5,827 nt of DNA from Phocaeicola_A sp964444735 (lineage in GTDB: Bacteria > Bacteroidota > Bacteroidia > Bacteroidales > Bacteroidaceae): positions 1 to 5,827 of the forward strand of contig CAYUIJ010000104.1 of assembly GCA_964444735.1 (NCBI GenBank), in the 5' to 3' direction. The position numbers were made by a program, and so were the translations under genes. This document shows positions 1 through 5,827 of the stretch, piece by piece. The first letter of the stretch is position 1; each line of letters starts with the position of its first letter. Below the pieces are notes generated by a model, which was given only the letters and a program-made list of their open reading frames with translations, did no database searches and was not told the origin of the DNA.

Positions 1-49
1 CAGGCGGCAAGGCTATCGCTGAATTGTATCAAACTCTGCACTTTGATTT
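1..49. other. Sequence of unknown origin replacing the rest of Mod
   Basis: From the window edge to about base 49 the sequence no longer encodes Mod. It is open on both strands. On the minus strand it extends the Mod frame with non-family residues. On the plus strand, frame 3 reads GGKAIAELYQTLHFDF, then runs into antisense Mod sequence and stops at 90-92. The plus-strand reading looks like plausible protein and may be the 3' end of another gene, such as one in an inserted mobile element. I do not recognise it, and with fewer than 50 bases no insertion sequence end, target duplication or terminal repeat can be shown. A misjoined assembly at a repeat is an equal possibility. Confidence 0.4.
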
Positions 50-446
50 CGATGTATATAAGCTTCACTTTACCAAGGTAGGTCTCCTGTAAAAGTTTTA
101 ATGCATCGAGGTTATCTCCCTCAATGTAGATGTTCTCTGTATCAATGCTGCCGGGCGTGCCGTCACGACCGACAGACTTCTCCCGCACAAGCCTCAGGGT
201 TTTGGTAATGGGCTGGTTCGCAAGAACTACAGCCTTCTTCTTGTCCGGCCATGTGAATTGATACCGCTCCTGAGATCCCTCTACCACAGAGGCAGAAATC
301 TCCTGACGCAGCACATTCGCGTCGATGGCACGGACGACTTCGCCATTTTCGTTTTTCACCTCTGTCATAGCGTTTGGAAACAGAGAAGCGAGCTTTTTGA
401 AATTCTCCTCCGCAAGGTCGGGTGTGTGCATTTTAAGCTTGTCCAT
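1..446 (-). CDS. mod: Type III restriction-modification DNA methyltransferase (Mod), N-terminal part, disrupted and cut by window edge
   Basis: This is the start of a site-specific DNA methyltransferase of the type III Mod (beta-class, N6-adenine) family, which methylates DNA and gives sequence recognition to the Mod-Res complex. The visible 148 codons begin MDKLKMHTPDL and continue through EGSQERYQFTWP (residues 57-67), NIYIEGDNLDALKLLQETYL (about 105-124) and GKVKLIYI (125-132), all typical of Mod proteins. In the family this is followed at once by the catalytic DPPYNTG motif (motif IV). Here residue 133 onward reads EIKVQSLIQF, so the motif is absent and the frame has entered unrelated sequence at about base 50. 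The start at 446 is chosen because a GGAGG lies 9 bases upstream (456-460). A second ATG at 431 lacks one. The gene overlaps the HEPN gene by 14 bases, suggesting coupled translation. Family identity is confident; the nature of the disruption (insertion, rearrangement or assembly join) is not. A Res gene would be expected further left. Confidence 0.82.
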   Translation of the reverse strand, partial: MDKLKMHTPDLAEENFKKLASLFPNAMTEVKNENGEVVRAIDANVLRQEISASVVEGSQERYQFTWPDKKKAVVLANQPITKTLRLVREKSVGRDGTPGSIDTENIYIEGDNLDALKLLQETYLGKVKLIYIEIKVQSLIQFSDSLAA

Positions 447-1551
447 CGTCTTCTTCCTCCAATTCTTTCGGCCTGAGACCAATTATAAAATCGGTTAGCA
501 GGATTGCGTTAAGTGATGCTTTTTTATTAGGGTACTTATTGTATTTGCCATGTGAAACACCATTTCGGTTTGGTACGCCATCAATCACATCCGCTTTGGT
601 ATTAACTTGACTGACAATAAAATTCTCATAATAGTCGGAGAATATTGGAGCATAGTCATTCTCCTGAACAAGCTTAACAAAATCTTCCTTTGTCTTCGTA
701 CAATTCCGTCGTCCCATAACATTAGTTTTATAATGAATAAGTCCCTCCCACATAGTTGATAAACATGTAATTGTAAGAATATATTCACCTCGCAAATGAG
801 CCTCGATTGCCTGACAAAGCATTCTTTTCATATACGGTTCTAAGTCAGAATTACGCCAAGTCCTCTTTATTCCTTTAATGACCGTTGGAGTGTAATAAGA
901 TAGAATTGCCTTATCAACTCGGTTTTTCCTCCTTTTGCTGTTTCCACGGCTTGTTGCTATGATTTCATTGATCTCCCTAAATAAACTCAAACTTGCCATG
1001 GCACCGGCATAGGGAAACCATTCACAATCATACATAGCTTGCAAATAAGCTCTATGTAACTCCTCACGTCTTTTTCTGATTGAATCAAGAGCAGCAATGT
1101 TAAGGCTTTCGATTACTTGCCTCAACGGCGAATAGTCAAATGTACTGATCCATTCAACAAACGGCGGTGAAATATTCTTTATTGTTTCGCACAACACGGC
1201 AGAAGCATTTAATATTGATTGCGAAATATTTCTAAGTGCAGAAGTATCTAATGCTTGATTTAGTGCTCACAATGAAGATGTAAGCGCAGAATTAAGTTGA
1301 TAACCTGAAAACACTTCAGACATCCTCATTACTGGAATCTGTATCTGCTTTGCAATCTCCACAGCTGGGAGATAAAAATCCATTTTGGGCAGACTTAACT
1401 TGACTGTCTCAGCAAAATTTTGAATAATCTCTTGCTGACGCAACACCGGCTGGATGCTTTCCGTAATCCTAGAAATTGCCTCAAGATTTTTTAACACCGA
1501 TTGCGGAAGCGGATCTGGAAAGTTTGGGTTCTTTTCTATCATTTCACTCAT
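433..1551 (-). pseudogene. HEPN-motif protein, putative RNase/abortive-infection effector, interrupted by in-frame TGA
   Basis: One reading frame runs from the ATG at 1551 to the TAA at 433-435, broken only by TGA at 1267-1269 (codon 95). The first part is a 94-residue piece (MSEMIEKNPNFPD...). After the stop, 23 open codons (ALNQALDTSALRN...) lead into a 254-codon stretch that begins with GTG at 1197 if called alone. That GTG has no Shine-Dalgarno site, so a single gene of about 372 codons with a nonsense mutation is the better reading. The true start has GAGG 8 bases upstream and overlaps the DUF4391 stop by ATGA. Near the C-terminus, RNGVSHG (R329 and H334 in read-through numbering) fits the R-x4-H motif of HEPN domains, which are often RNases in toxins and abortive-infection proteins. 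It sits in an all-helical-looking context, followed by a helix (KASLNAILLTDFIIGL). The family name is not recognised. The RNase role is inferred from the motif and the location just before mod. If only fragments are made, the N-terminal piece lacks the motif. Confidence 0.68.
456..460 (-). promoter_or_regulatory. Shine-Dalgarno site of mod
   Basis: GGAGG on the minus strand lies inside the end of the HEPN gene, 9 bases before the ATG at 444-446. It decides the Mod start: the alternative ATG at 429-431 would be 24 bases away. Confidence 0.7.
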
Positions 1552-2168
1552 TGTAATTCCCTCAGTTGTTTCTTCATTTCATTCATTCGTTGCACCAAAT
1601 CAAATTTCTTCTTTGGTTGCTGCTCTTTCCATGCAGCCGTCTCCAATTTTTCAATTTGTTTCTCTAACTTGACAATCTGTTCCTGCAAAGCAAGCCGGTC
1701 ATCAATTGAAAGCCCGTATGTCGCGCTTGCTCGCTCCTCGCAAAGGGCAATGCATTCAATCAGGTGTTCCCATATTTCATCGAGAGAGAAGCCTTCGGCT
1801 TTCAACTCAATGTCACCCTCGTTCATCCAAGGAGAGCGATATAGCTTGCTGTGGTAAATCGCAAGCTGGCGCCTGTCGTTATAGCAGAGATAAAATATCA
1901 GCTTGTGTGGATTCTGTCGCGCAATCGCTTCAATAATCTTTGCATCAAATTCCTGCTTTTTAAGGGTTACCGACAGTAGAAGGATTTCCTTGATCTCCGC
2001 GCTGTTCGTTAGGTTCAAGTTCTCTTTTGTCAGGCTGTTTTCCACATATATGCGATCCACATCGGATACAAATTTTTCTTTCAATGGAACATTCAATGGA
2101 AGTCTTTTATAAAAAGCTTCCTTCGGAATTCGTCTGTGAACAAGTGTGATTTGAGGGAAATCAATCAT
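1548..2168 (-). CDS. DUF4391 domain-containing protein with C-terminal coiled coil
   Basis: This intact 206-residue protein resembles the DUF4391 family, whose members usually sit next to SNF2-type helicases and type III Mod/Res genes. No reaction is established that I know of. The N-terminal two thirds contain the family-like segments LKEKFVSDVDRIYV (about 29-42), EIKEILLLSVTLK (about 58-70) and PHKLIFYLCYN (about 87-97), giving an alpha/beta impression. From about residue 160 to the end the sequence is rich in K, E, Q and L in heptad-like spacing (LQEQIVKLEKQIEKLE, then MNEMKKQLRELQ), predicting a coiled coil that could bind the helicase or Mod. There is no signal peptide or membrane segment, so it should be cytoplasmic. 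The ATG lies one base after the helicase TGA with only a weak ribosome site (GGTAG), so translation is probably coupled. Its own TGA overlaps the next ATG as ATGA. It is likely a dedicated partner of the helicase; this is inferred from context. Confidence 0.8.
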   Translation of the reverse strand: MIDFPQITLVHRRIPKEAFYKRLPLNVPLKEKFVSDVDRIYVENSLTKENLNLTNSAEIKEILLLSVTLKKQEFDAKIIEAIARQNPHKLIFYLCYNDRRQLAIYHSKLYRSPWMNEGDIELKAEGFSLDEIWEHLIECIALCEERASATYGLSIDDRLALQEQIVKLEKQIEKLETAAWKEQQPKKKFDLVQRMNEMKKQLRELQ

Positions 2169-2169
2169 T

Positions 2170-5100
2170 TCAAATCACTACCATAAAGCAAATAAGTTCA
2201 AAGTCACTAAGGCCAGAAAAACCACCTGACAGGAAAGAGGTTTGTCCACTAGAGAAGAAACTTTCAATGTCTTCCTCATCCTTTGCTTCAATGATAGAGC
2301 AAATAGCATCCTCCAGTAGTTTTGAAACCTTGCTCATGTTTCGCCCCTCGTTCGTGGCTTTGTTGAATTGGTTGCAGCTTTCCTTATCCGGCATCGATTT
2401 ACCTTTGGACAAATGCCGCATGATGTCAAGCGTGTCTTTCGGTTGAAGATGATTTGTTATAATTTCGCCGTCCATACCTACATACACCATATAGAACGGG
2501 TGCAGGCGATTTCGATTTTCAATATTGATGTGCTCGTTTACATTTTTCAGTACGAATATCACACCGGGCTTCTCACCTCTCACTACCGTATGAATGCCGA
2601 ATGGCATATGGTCAATGTCACCGTGTACCTTCATGTATGCGAGCAGATCCATGCGGAACTCGTTAAGTCCCAAGTCCATGATGAAAATGCCGGAAGACAT
2701 ATCTTCAAGATCAACAACTTCCTCCTGAAGCTTCTTCAGTTGTGTGCGCCTGTATTCCAAATCGCCCTTTTCCTCCTGATTGATGAGATCATCATCGCCG
2801 GTGGAGGTCATAACAGATATGCGCATTCTTGTTTCAACACGCGCTTTCAAATTTATATACTCGTCCAAGTCGAGATCTGGCCAAAAATTAACAAGCTGTA
2901 TCACATCGTTTTGACTTCCTATACGATCAATCCTGCCGAATCGCTGAATAATGCGAACGGGATTCCAGTGAATATCATAATTGATACAAAAGTCGCAGTC
3001 CTGCAAGTTCTGACCTTCGGAAATACAGTCGGTTGCAATCAGAATATCTATGTCTGCCGTATCCTTCGGATAGAGCACATCTCTATCCTTGGATTTTGGA
3101 GAGAAGCACGCAAGAACATGATTCATATCCGCCTTGAACCCCGGTATCGTAGTTCTTCCATCTACTGAGCCGGTAACCAGAGCCGTGTTAAGACACAACT
3201 CCCGGTGCATCCTTTCAGCAATGTTATCGTAGAGATATTCCGCTGTGTCGGAAAACGCAGTGAAGATCAGTATCTTCCTGTTTCCTTCATTTATAGGCTT
3301 TGAAATCTTTTCTCTAATTACACGAATCAGTTCGTTCAGCTTGAAATCATGCTCCGGCGTAATGTCCTCGATCATCACCATAAGCAGCTGGAGCGTTTCT
3401 ATATCCTCATCGATATCGCGTTTCCATGAGATATAGTCCATATCCTGAAGGTCAATCTTTACTTTCTTTCCAACACTAAAGAAATCAGTATTCTGATCGT
3501 CCTCATCAAAATCTGTAGCCGCACCGGACAGATCGCGCATCTCTTCCAGACTAGGAGTGCCGCCAGATATAAAATTTTCGATGGCCTGCGAAGTCTCGTA
3601 AAGATAATTGTAGATTCTTTGCACAGTCAGCAGGAAGGAATGGACGGAACTCTCCATTCGTTTCAAAAGGTTGATACTCATCAGACGCTGAATACCAATC
3701 TCGCGGCCCTTCCTGAAGTTCTCAGTCTCTTTCTCATCAAGATACTTGTGCAGCTTGCTGGCATGGATATAAATCGTCGGCGTATAAATGGTCAGCTGTA
3801 ATTTTGAAAGGCATTCGTATATTTCCCTGTAATTGATGGCATTCTTTAGGTCAGTCAGCTTTGGCCGCAGAGAAACGGGTTTCAGTCTTTCTGGGAACGA
3901 GCCAATATCTGACACATCATAAAACTGCTGTATATGCTTTCTGGAACGGGCAATGGTTACACTGTCGAGGACTTCAAAGAAATCGAAATCCAAACGGGAG
4001 AGCAAATTCTCAGTGGTACGTTCCGCTTCCGGCAGTTTGCACCATGCGTTGTAAACCCCCTGGGCCTTTCGGAAGATGGTGTCAATGTCGGATTTTGTAT
4101 TCAGTTTTTCATTGAAATCAGATGGGTCGCCCTCATAGGCAAGTGCCAGCTGGTTACGCAAATCGTAAAACCGATTATTGACCGGCGTAGCGGAAAGCAT
4201 CAGCACTTTTGTTTTCACACCGGGTTTAATGATGCGGTTCATCAGTCGCATATAGCGGTTTTCTTTTTCTCCGCCGCGGCTGTTTGTGCCATTGCCGTTC
4301 CGAAAGTTGTGACTTTCGTCTATGACGACAAGATCATAATTTCCCCAGTTGATGCGGTCAATTGGTAGTCCAATCACGGTATTCCCGCTGTCACGGGAAA
4401 GATCCGTATGGTAAAGGATGTCATAGCGCAAGCGATCTTTCGCAAGGGGATTGTTGATCAGATTGCCGCGATAAGTCATCCAGTTTTCGCTGAGTTTTTT
4501 CGGGCAAAGGACAAGTACATTCTTGTTTCGCCCTTCATAATATTTTATAACGGCAAGAGCCGTAAATGTCTTACCAAGCCCAACGCTGTCAGCGAGGATA
4601 CATCCGTTATACTGTTCCAGTTTATTGATAATTGCAAGAGCCGCATCCTTTTGAAAATTAAACAGCTTGTTCCAAATAATGCTGTTCTTAAAGCCGGTTG
4701 CCTCATTAGGCAGAACATCCTCAGAAATGTCTTCCAAAAATTCATTGAAGATGTTATAAAGCGTCATGAAATAAATCAGTTCCGGAGAATTCTCTTGATA
4801 GACCGTGGAGATCATGTCAATCACTTCCTCGGTCACATCTTTCAGCTTTTCGTCATTACTCCATACGACATCAAACATACGAAGAAACTCGTAACTTGCC
4901 GGATTCTCAAAGCGGGTCACCATATTCGTGATGTTATTTCCACGTTCGCAGCCGAGATCAACGGTTGTAAAACTGTTCATTGGAGAATAGGTATATGTTT
5001 CATTCCCATCCGTTACAAGCATAAAATTATTCATGCCGTCCCGCGTTGTGTTAGACTTGAACCGAACCTTGCGACGCACCCATTCGGCACACTCTTTGGC

Positions 5101-5400
5101 AACTGCCTTTTGTTTCAGTTCGTTGCGGAGACGGATTTCAAATTCAGTCCCATAAAGGCTTTTCTCCCTTTTTAATCGAGGGATATAAAATTCGCGGCGC
5201 TCTTTCGGTGTTTTCTCAGAAACAAAAGTGGGGGAGGTGAAAATAAAGCGCAACTCAGCACAATCTTCAAGCTGGTGTTTAAGTTCTTGGTATGCATATA
5301 TCGAAAAGCAAGCTGCCGCTATGGATATTTTGCTTCCTGCCCGTATCACTTTTGTGAGATCATCTTTTACTACCTTCGTGGTGTTATTGAATATTTCCAT
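2170..5400 (-). CDS. PLD-like/SNF2 superfamily 2 DNA helicase (helicase-related defence protein)
   Basis: This is an intact 1076-residue protein. Residues 1 to about 185 resemble the PLD-like domain found at the N-terminus of some SNF2-type helicases (SKISIAAACFSIYAYQELK, then ELRFIFTSPTF). The HxKx4D motif appears only as NNFMLVTD (124-131), without the His and Lys. A complete SF2/SNF2 ATPase follows: Q-motif region FNFQKDAALA (Q250), Walker A DSVGLGKT (271-278), DESH (361-364), SAT (403-405), motif IV LIFTAF (711-716), motif V DCISEGQNLQ (791-800) and motif VI QRFGRIDRIG (819-828). It probably binds and translocates along DNA using ATP in the cytoplasm. The region between motifs III and IV is long, with a helical stretch and an acidic patch at about 630-638. 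The start at 5400 is preferred: the frame is open upstream to a TTG at 5442 and an ATG at 5433, but these lie inside the XRE gene, whereas 5400 begins 22 bases after it, has GGGAAG 9 bases upstream, and starts with MEIFNNTTKVVKDDL. The gene ends one base before DUF4391. Confidence 0.88.
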   Translation of the reverse strand: MEIFNNTTKVVKDDLTKVIRAGSKISIAAACFSIYAYQELKHQLEDCAELRFIFTSPTFVSEKTPKERREFYIPRLKREKSLYGTEFEIRLRNELKQKAVAKECAEWVRRKVRFKSNTTRDGMNNFMLVTDGNETYTYSPMNSFTTVDLGCERGNNITNMVTRFENPASYEFLRMFDVVWSNDEKLKDVTEEVIDMISTVYQENSPELIYFMTLYNIFNEFLEDISEDVLPNEATGFKNSIIWNKLFNFQKDAALAIINKLEQYNGCILADSVGLGKTFTALAVIKYYEGRNKNVLVLCPKKLSENWMTYRGNLINNPLAKDRLRYDILYHTDLSRDSGNTVIGLPIDRINWGNYDLVVIDESHNFRNGNGTNSRGGEKENRYMRLMNRIIKPGVKTKVLMLSATPVNNRFYDLRNQLALAYEGDPSDFNEKLNTKSDIDTIFRKAQGVYNAWCKLPEAERTTENLLSRLDFDFFEVLDSVTIARSRKHIQQFYDVSDIGSFPERLKPVSLRPKLTDLKNAINYREIYECLSKLQLTIYTPTIYIHASKLHKYLDEKETENFRKGREIGIQRLMSINLLKRMESSVHSFLLTVQRIYNYLYETSQAIENFISGGTPSLEEMRDLSGAATDFDEDDQNTDFFSVGKKVKIDLQDMDYISWKRDIDEDIETLQLLMVMIEDITPEHDFKLNELIRVIREKISKPINEGNRKILIFTAFSDTAEYLYDNIAERMHRELCLNTALVTGSVDGRTTIPGFKADMNHVLACFSPKSKDRDVLYPKDTADIDILIATDCISEGQNLQDCDFCINYDIHWNPVRIIQRFGRIDRIGSQNDVIQLVNFWPDLDLDEYINLKARVETRMRISVMTSTGDDDLINQEEKGDLEYRRTQLKKLQEEVVDLEDMSSGIFIMDLGLNEFRMDLLAYMKVHGDIDHMPFGIHTVVRGEKPGVIFVLKNVNEHINIENRNRLHPFYMVYVGMDGEIITNHLQPKDTLDIMRHLSKGKSMPDKESCNQFNKATNEGRNMSKVSKLLEDAICSIIEAKDEEDIESFFSSGQTSFLSGGFSGLSDFELICFMVVI

Positions 5401-5409
5401 CGGAGACGT

Positions 5410-5417
5410 CTTCCCTT
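5410..5417 (-). promoter_or_regulatory. Shine-Dalgarno-like site of the helicase gene
   Basis: AAGGGAAG on the minus strand lies in the 22-base gap between the XRE gene and the helicase, 9 bases before the ATG at 5398-5400. It is an imperfect match, but better placed than anything before the upstream TTG or ATG. Confidence 0.45.
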
Positions 5418-5422
5418 TTTTC

Positions 5423-5635
5423 TTATATTCCATCGTCCTCAAAGACTTCCATCAGATCACCGATATCGCAATGAAAGAGCCCGCAAAGTCGAATCATGTT
5501 GTCCATGGCGATTGGTTCGTTCCTGCTCATCTTGCAGAGCGTATAAGGAGAAATACCCGCAGCTTGGGAGAGATCATGTTTTTTAAGTTTGTTTTGCTTC
5601 ATGAGTGTCTAAAGTTTTTCATAACTAATCCGCAT
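5423..5635 (-). pseudogene. Small XRE (Cro/C1-type) HTH regulator with premature TAG at codon 9
   Basis: From the ATG at 5635 the frame reads MRISYEKL, TAG, then TLMKQNKLKKHDLSQAAG and on to GDLMEVFEDDGI with TAA at 5423-5425, 71 codons in all. This is the short single-domain XRE helix-turn-helix family: DLSQAAGISPYTLCKMSRNE forms the HTH and CDIGDLME is the usual ending. Related proteins commonly have Trp at the position of the stop (YxKLWxLL), so TGG to TAG is the likely change. The Shine-Dalgarno GGAG (5642-5645), 6 bases upstream, fits the start at 5635. A restart at the ATG at 5600-5602 would give a 59-residue protein keeping the HTH but losing most of helix 1, with no clear ribosome site. 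It is the first gene of the operon and the likely autoregulator of the promoter at 5709-5737. Identity is confident; loss of function is inferred. Confidence 0.78.
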
Positions 5636-5641
5636 ATGTTT

Positions 5642-5645
5642 CTCC
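5642..5645 (-). promoter_or_regulatory. Shine-Dalgarno site of the XRE gene
   Basis: GGAG (in TTGGAGAAACAT) lies 6 bases before the ATG at 5635. It supports that start and therefore implies that translation begins upstream of the premature TAG at 5609-5611. Confidence 0.65.
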
Positions 5646-5704
5646 AAATTTTCTCTGGCAACGAATCATTTGTCTTATTTAATGGATACAATGAACCTAT
5701 TTGT

Positions 5705-5717
5705 TGATATTATATCA
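5705..5717. promoter_or_regulatory. Palindrome over the -10, candidate operator
   Basis: TGATATAATATCA (minus strand) is a perfect inverted repeat of two 6-base arms around one central base. It covers the whole -10 element. An XRE protein encoded just downstream binding here would block RNA polymerase. The AT-rich makeup means that part of the symmetry follows from the TATAAT consensus itself, so the operator call is tentative. Confidence 0.35.
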
Positions 5718-5737
5718 TATTTAGCCTCAAAAATCAA
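5709..5737 (-). promoter_or_regulatory. Sigma-A-type operon promoter with extended -10
   Basis: On the minus strand, TTGATT (5732-5737) is followed after exactly 17 bases by TATAAT (5709-5714). TGA immediately before it gives the extended -10 form TGnTATAAT. Transcription would begin near 5702, leaving a leader of about 65 bases before the XRE start. It is the only strong promoter seen for the operon; the tight or overlapping downstream genes suggest one transcript. Confidence 0.75.
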
Positions 5738-5777
5738 TCGAGAAATAAACGATGAGTCGCTTTAAAAAAATTGGCTG

Positions 5778-5815
5778 AAGTGAAAAGTTTATTTCCACTT
5801 TGAACGGGTCAAAGT
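5778..5815. repeat. Two overlapping inverted repeats upstream of the promoter
   Basis: ACTTTGA (5797-5803) and TCAAAGT (5809-5815) are perfect 7-base arms around a 5-base spacer. AAGTGAAAA (5778-5786) and TTTCCACTT (5792-5800) pair at 8 of 9 positions around another 5-base spacer. The two share bases 5797-5800, so only one stem could form at a time. They lie 40 to 80 bases upstream of the -35. They could be a regulator site, the weak terminator of an upstream gene, or the edge of the island; no run of T marks a strong terminator. Confidence 0.4.
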
Positions 5816-5827
5816 AGATTTTAGTCT

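Noticed and set aside
1..49. A named insertion sequence at the left edge
   Set aside because: Fewer than 50 bases are visible and none matches an insertion sequence end I recognise, so no family can be supported.
433..1197. A separate 254-residue gene starting at GTG 1197
   Set aside because: No Shine-Dalgarno site precedes the GTG, and the same frame is open upstream for 23 more codons to a TGA, beyond which the preceding 94 codons continue in phase.
1267..1269. TGA recoded as Trp or selenocysteine
   Set aside because: TGA ends the helicase and DUF4391 genes at the point where the next genes begin, so it is a normal stop here. No obvious hairpin like a selenocysteine element was seen after it, though I could not fold the RNA.
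2368..3168. A 266-codon open frame on the plus strand
   Set aside because: It lies wholly opposite the helicase, whose SF2 motifs V and VI fall in this region. It has no recognisable domain and looks like a shadow of the real gene.
4408..5175. A 255-codon open frame on the plus strand
   Set aside because: It is antisense to the helicase Walker A and PLD-like regions, without a family resemblance or a good ribosome site.
5228..5707. A 159-codon open frame on the plus strand across the XRE gene and promoter
   Set aside because: It is antisense to the helicase start and XRE gene, and runs into the leftward promoter. The sequence shows no domain and the minus-strand reading is convincing.
1..5827. 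CRISPR array, tRNA or rRNA gene
   Set aside because: No regularly spaced direct repeats and no tRNA or rRNA-like conserved segments were seen; nearly all bases are accounted for by the five genes and the leader.

Overview
The window carries one leftward (minus-strand) operon that looks like a phage-defence locus of the type III restriction-modification kind. The organism is most likely a member of the Bacillota, probably the Clostridia. This rests on the AT-leaning composition, GGAG-type Shine-Dalgarno sites, a consensus-like promoter with an extended -10, and a small Cro/C1-type regulator of a style common in gut Clostridia. It is an inference, because no marker gene is present. TGA and TAA both act as ordinary stop codons here: TGA ends the helicase and DUF4391 genes exactly where the next gene starts.

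Layout in the direction of transcription (high to low coordinates). The leader (about 5636-5827) holds two overlapping inverted repeats and a promoter (-35 TTGATT, 17 bp, TATAAT) with a 13-bp palindrome over the -10. Next is a short XRE-family regulator (5423-5635) broken by an in-frame TAG at codon 9. Then comes an intact 1076-residue protein (2170-5400) with an N-terminal PLD-like domain and a SNF2/superfamily 2 helicase. One base later is an intact DUF4391 protein with a coiled-coil tail (1548-2168). It overlaps by ATGA a gene of about 372 codons (433-1551) carrying a HEPN-type RNxxxH motif and an in-frame TGA at codon 95. That gene overlaps the start of a type III DNA methyltransferase gene (Mod, 1-446). 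The Mod reading frame leaves the family sequence exactly where the catalytic DPPY motif should follow, about 50 bases before the window ends.

How they may work together (inference): Mod would recognise and mark DNA and pair with a Res subunit expected beyond the left edge. The PLD-helicase and DUF4391 protein would form a DNA-translocating accessory module, and the HEPN protein would be an RNA-cutting effector, comparable in placement to the PrrC anticodon nuclease within a type I restriction locus. The XRE protein would regulate the operon through the promoter palindrome.

The striking feature is selective decay. The regulator, the HEPN gene and Mod each carry a separate lesion, while the helicase and DUF4391 genes look intact. 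Either the locus is decaying, or this strain has silenced the potentially toxic parts. Sequencing or assembly error must be excluded for each lesion. All non-transcribed-strand ORFs opposite the helicase look like shadows and I see no plus-strand gene, except possibly a fragment in the first 50 bases.
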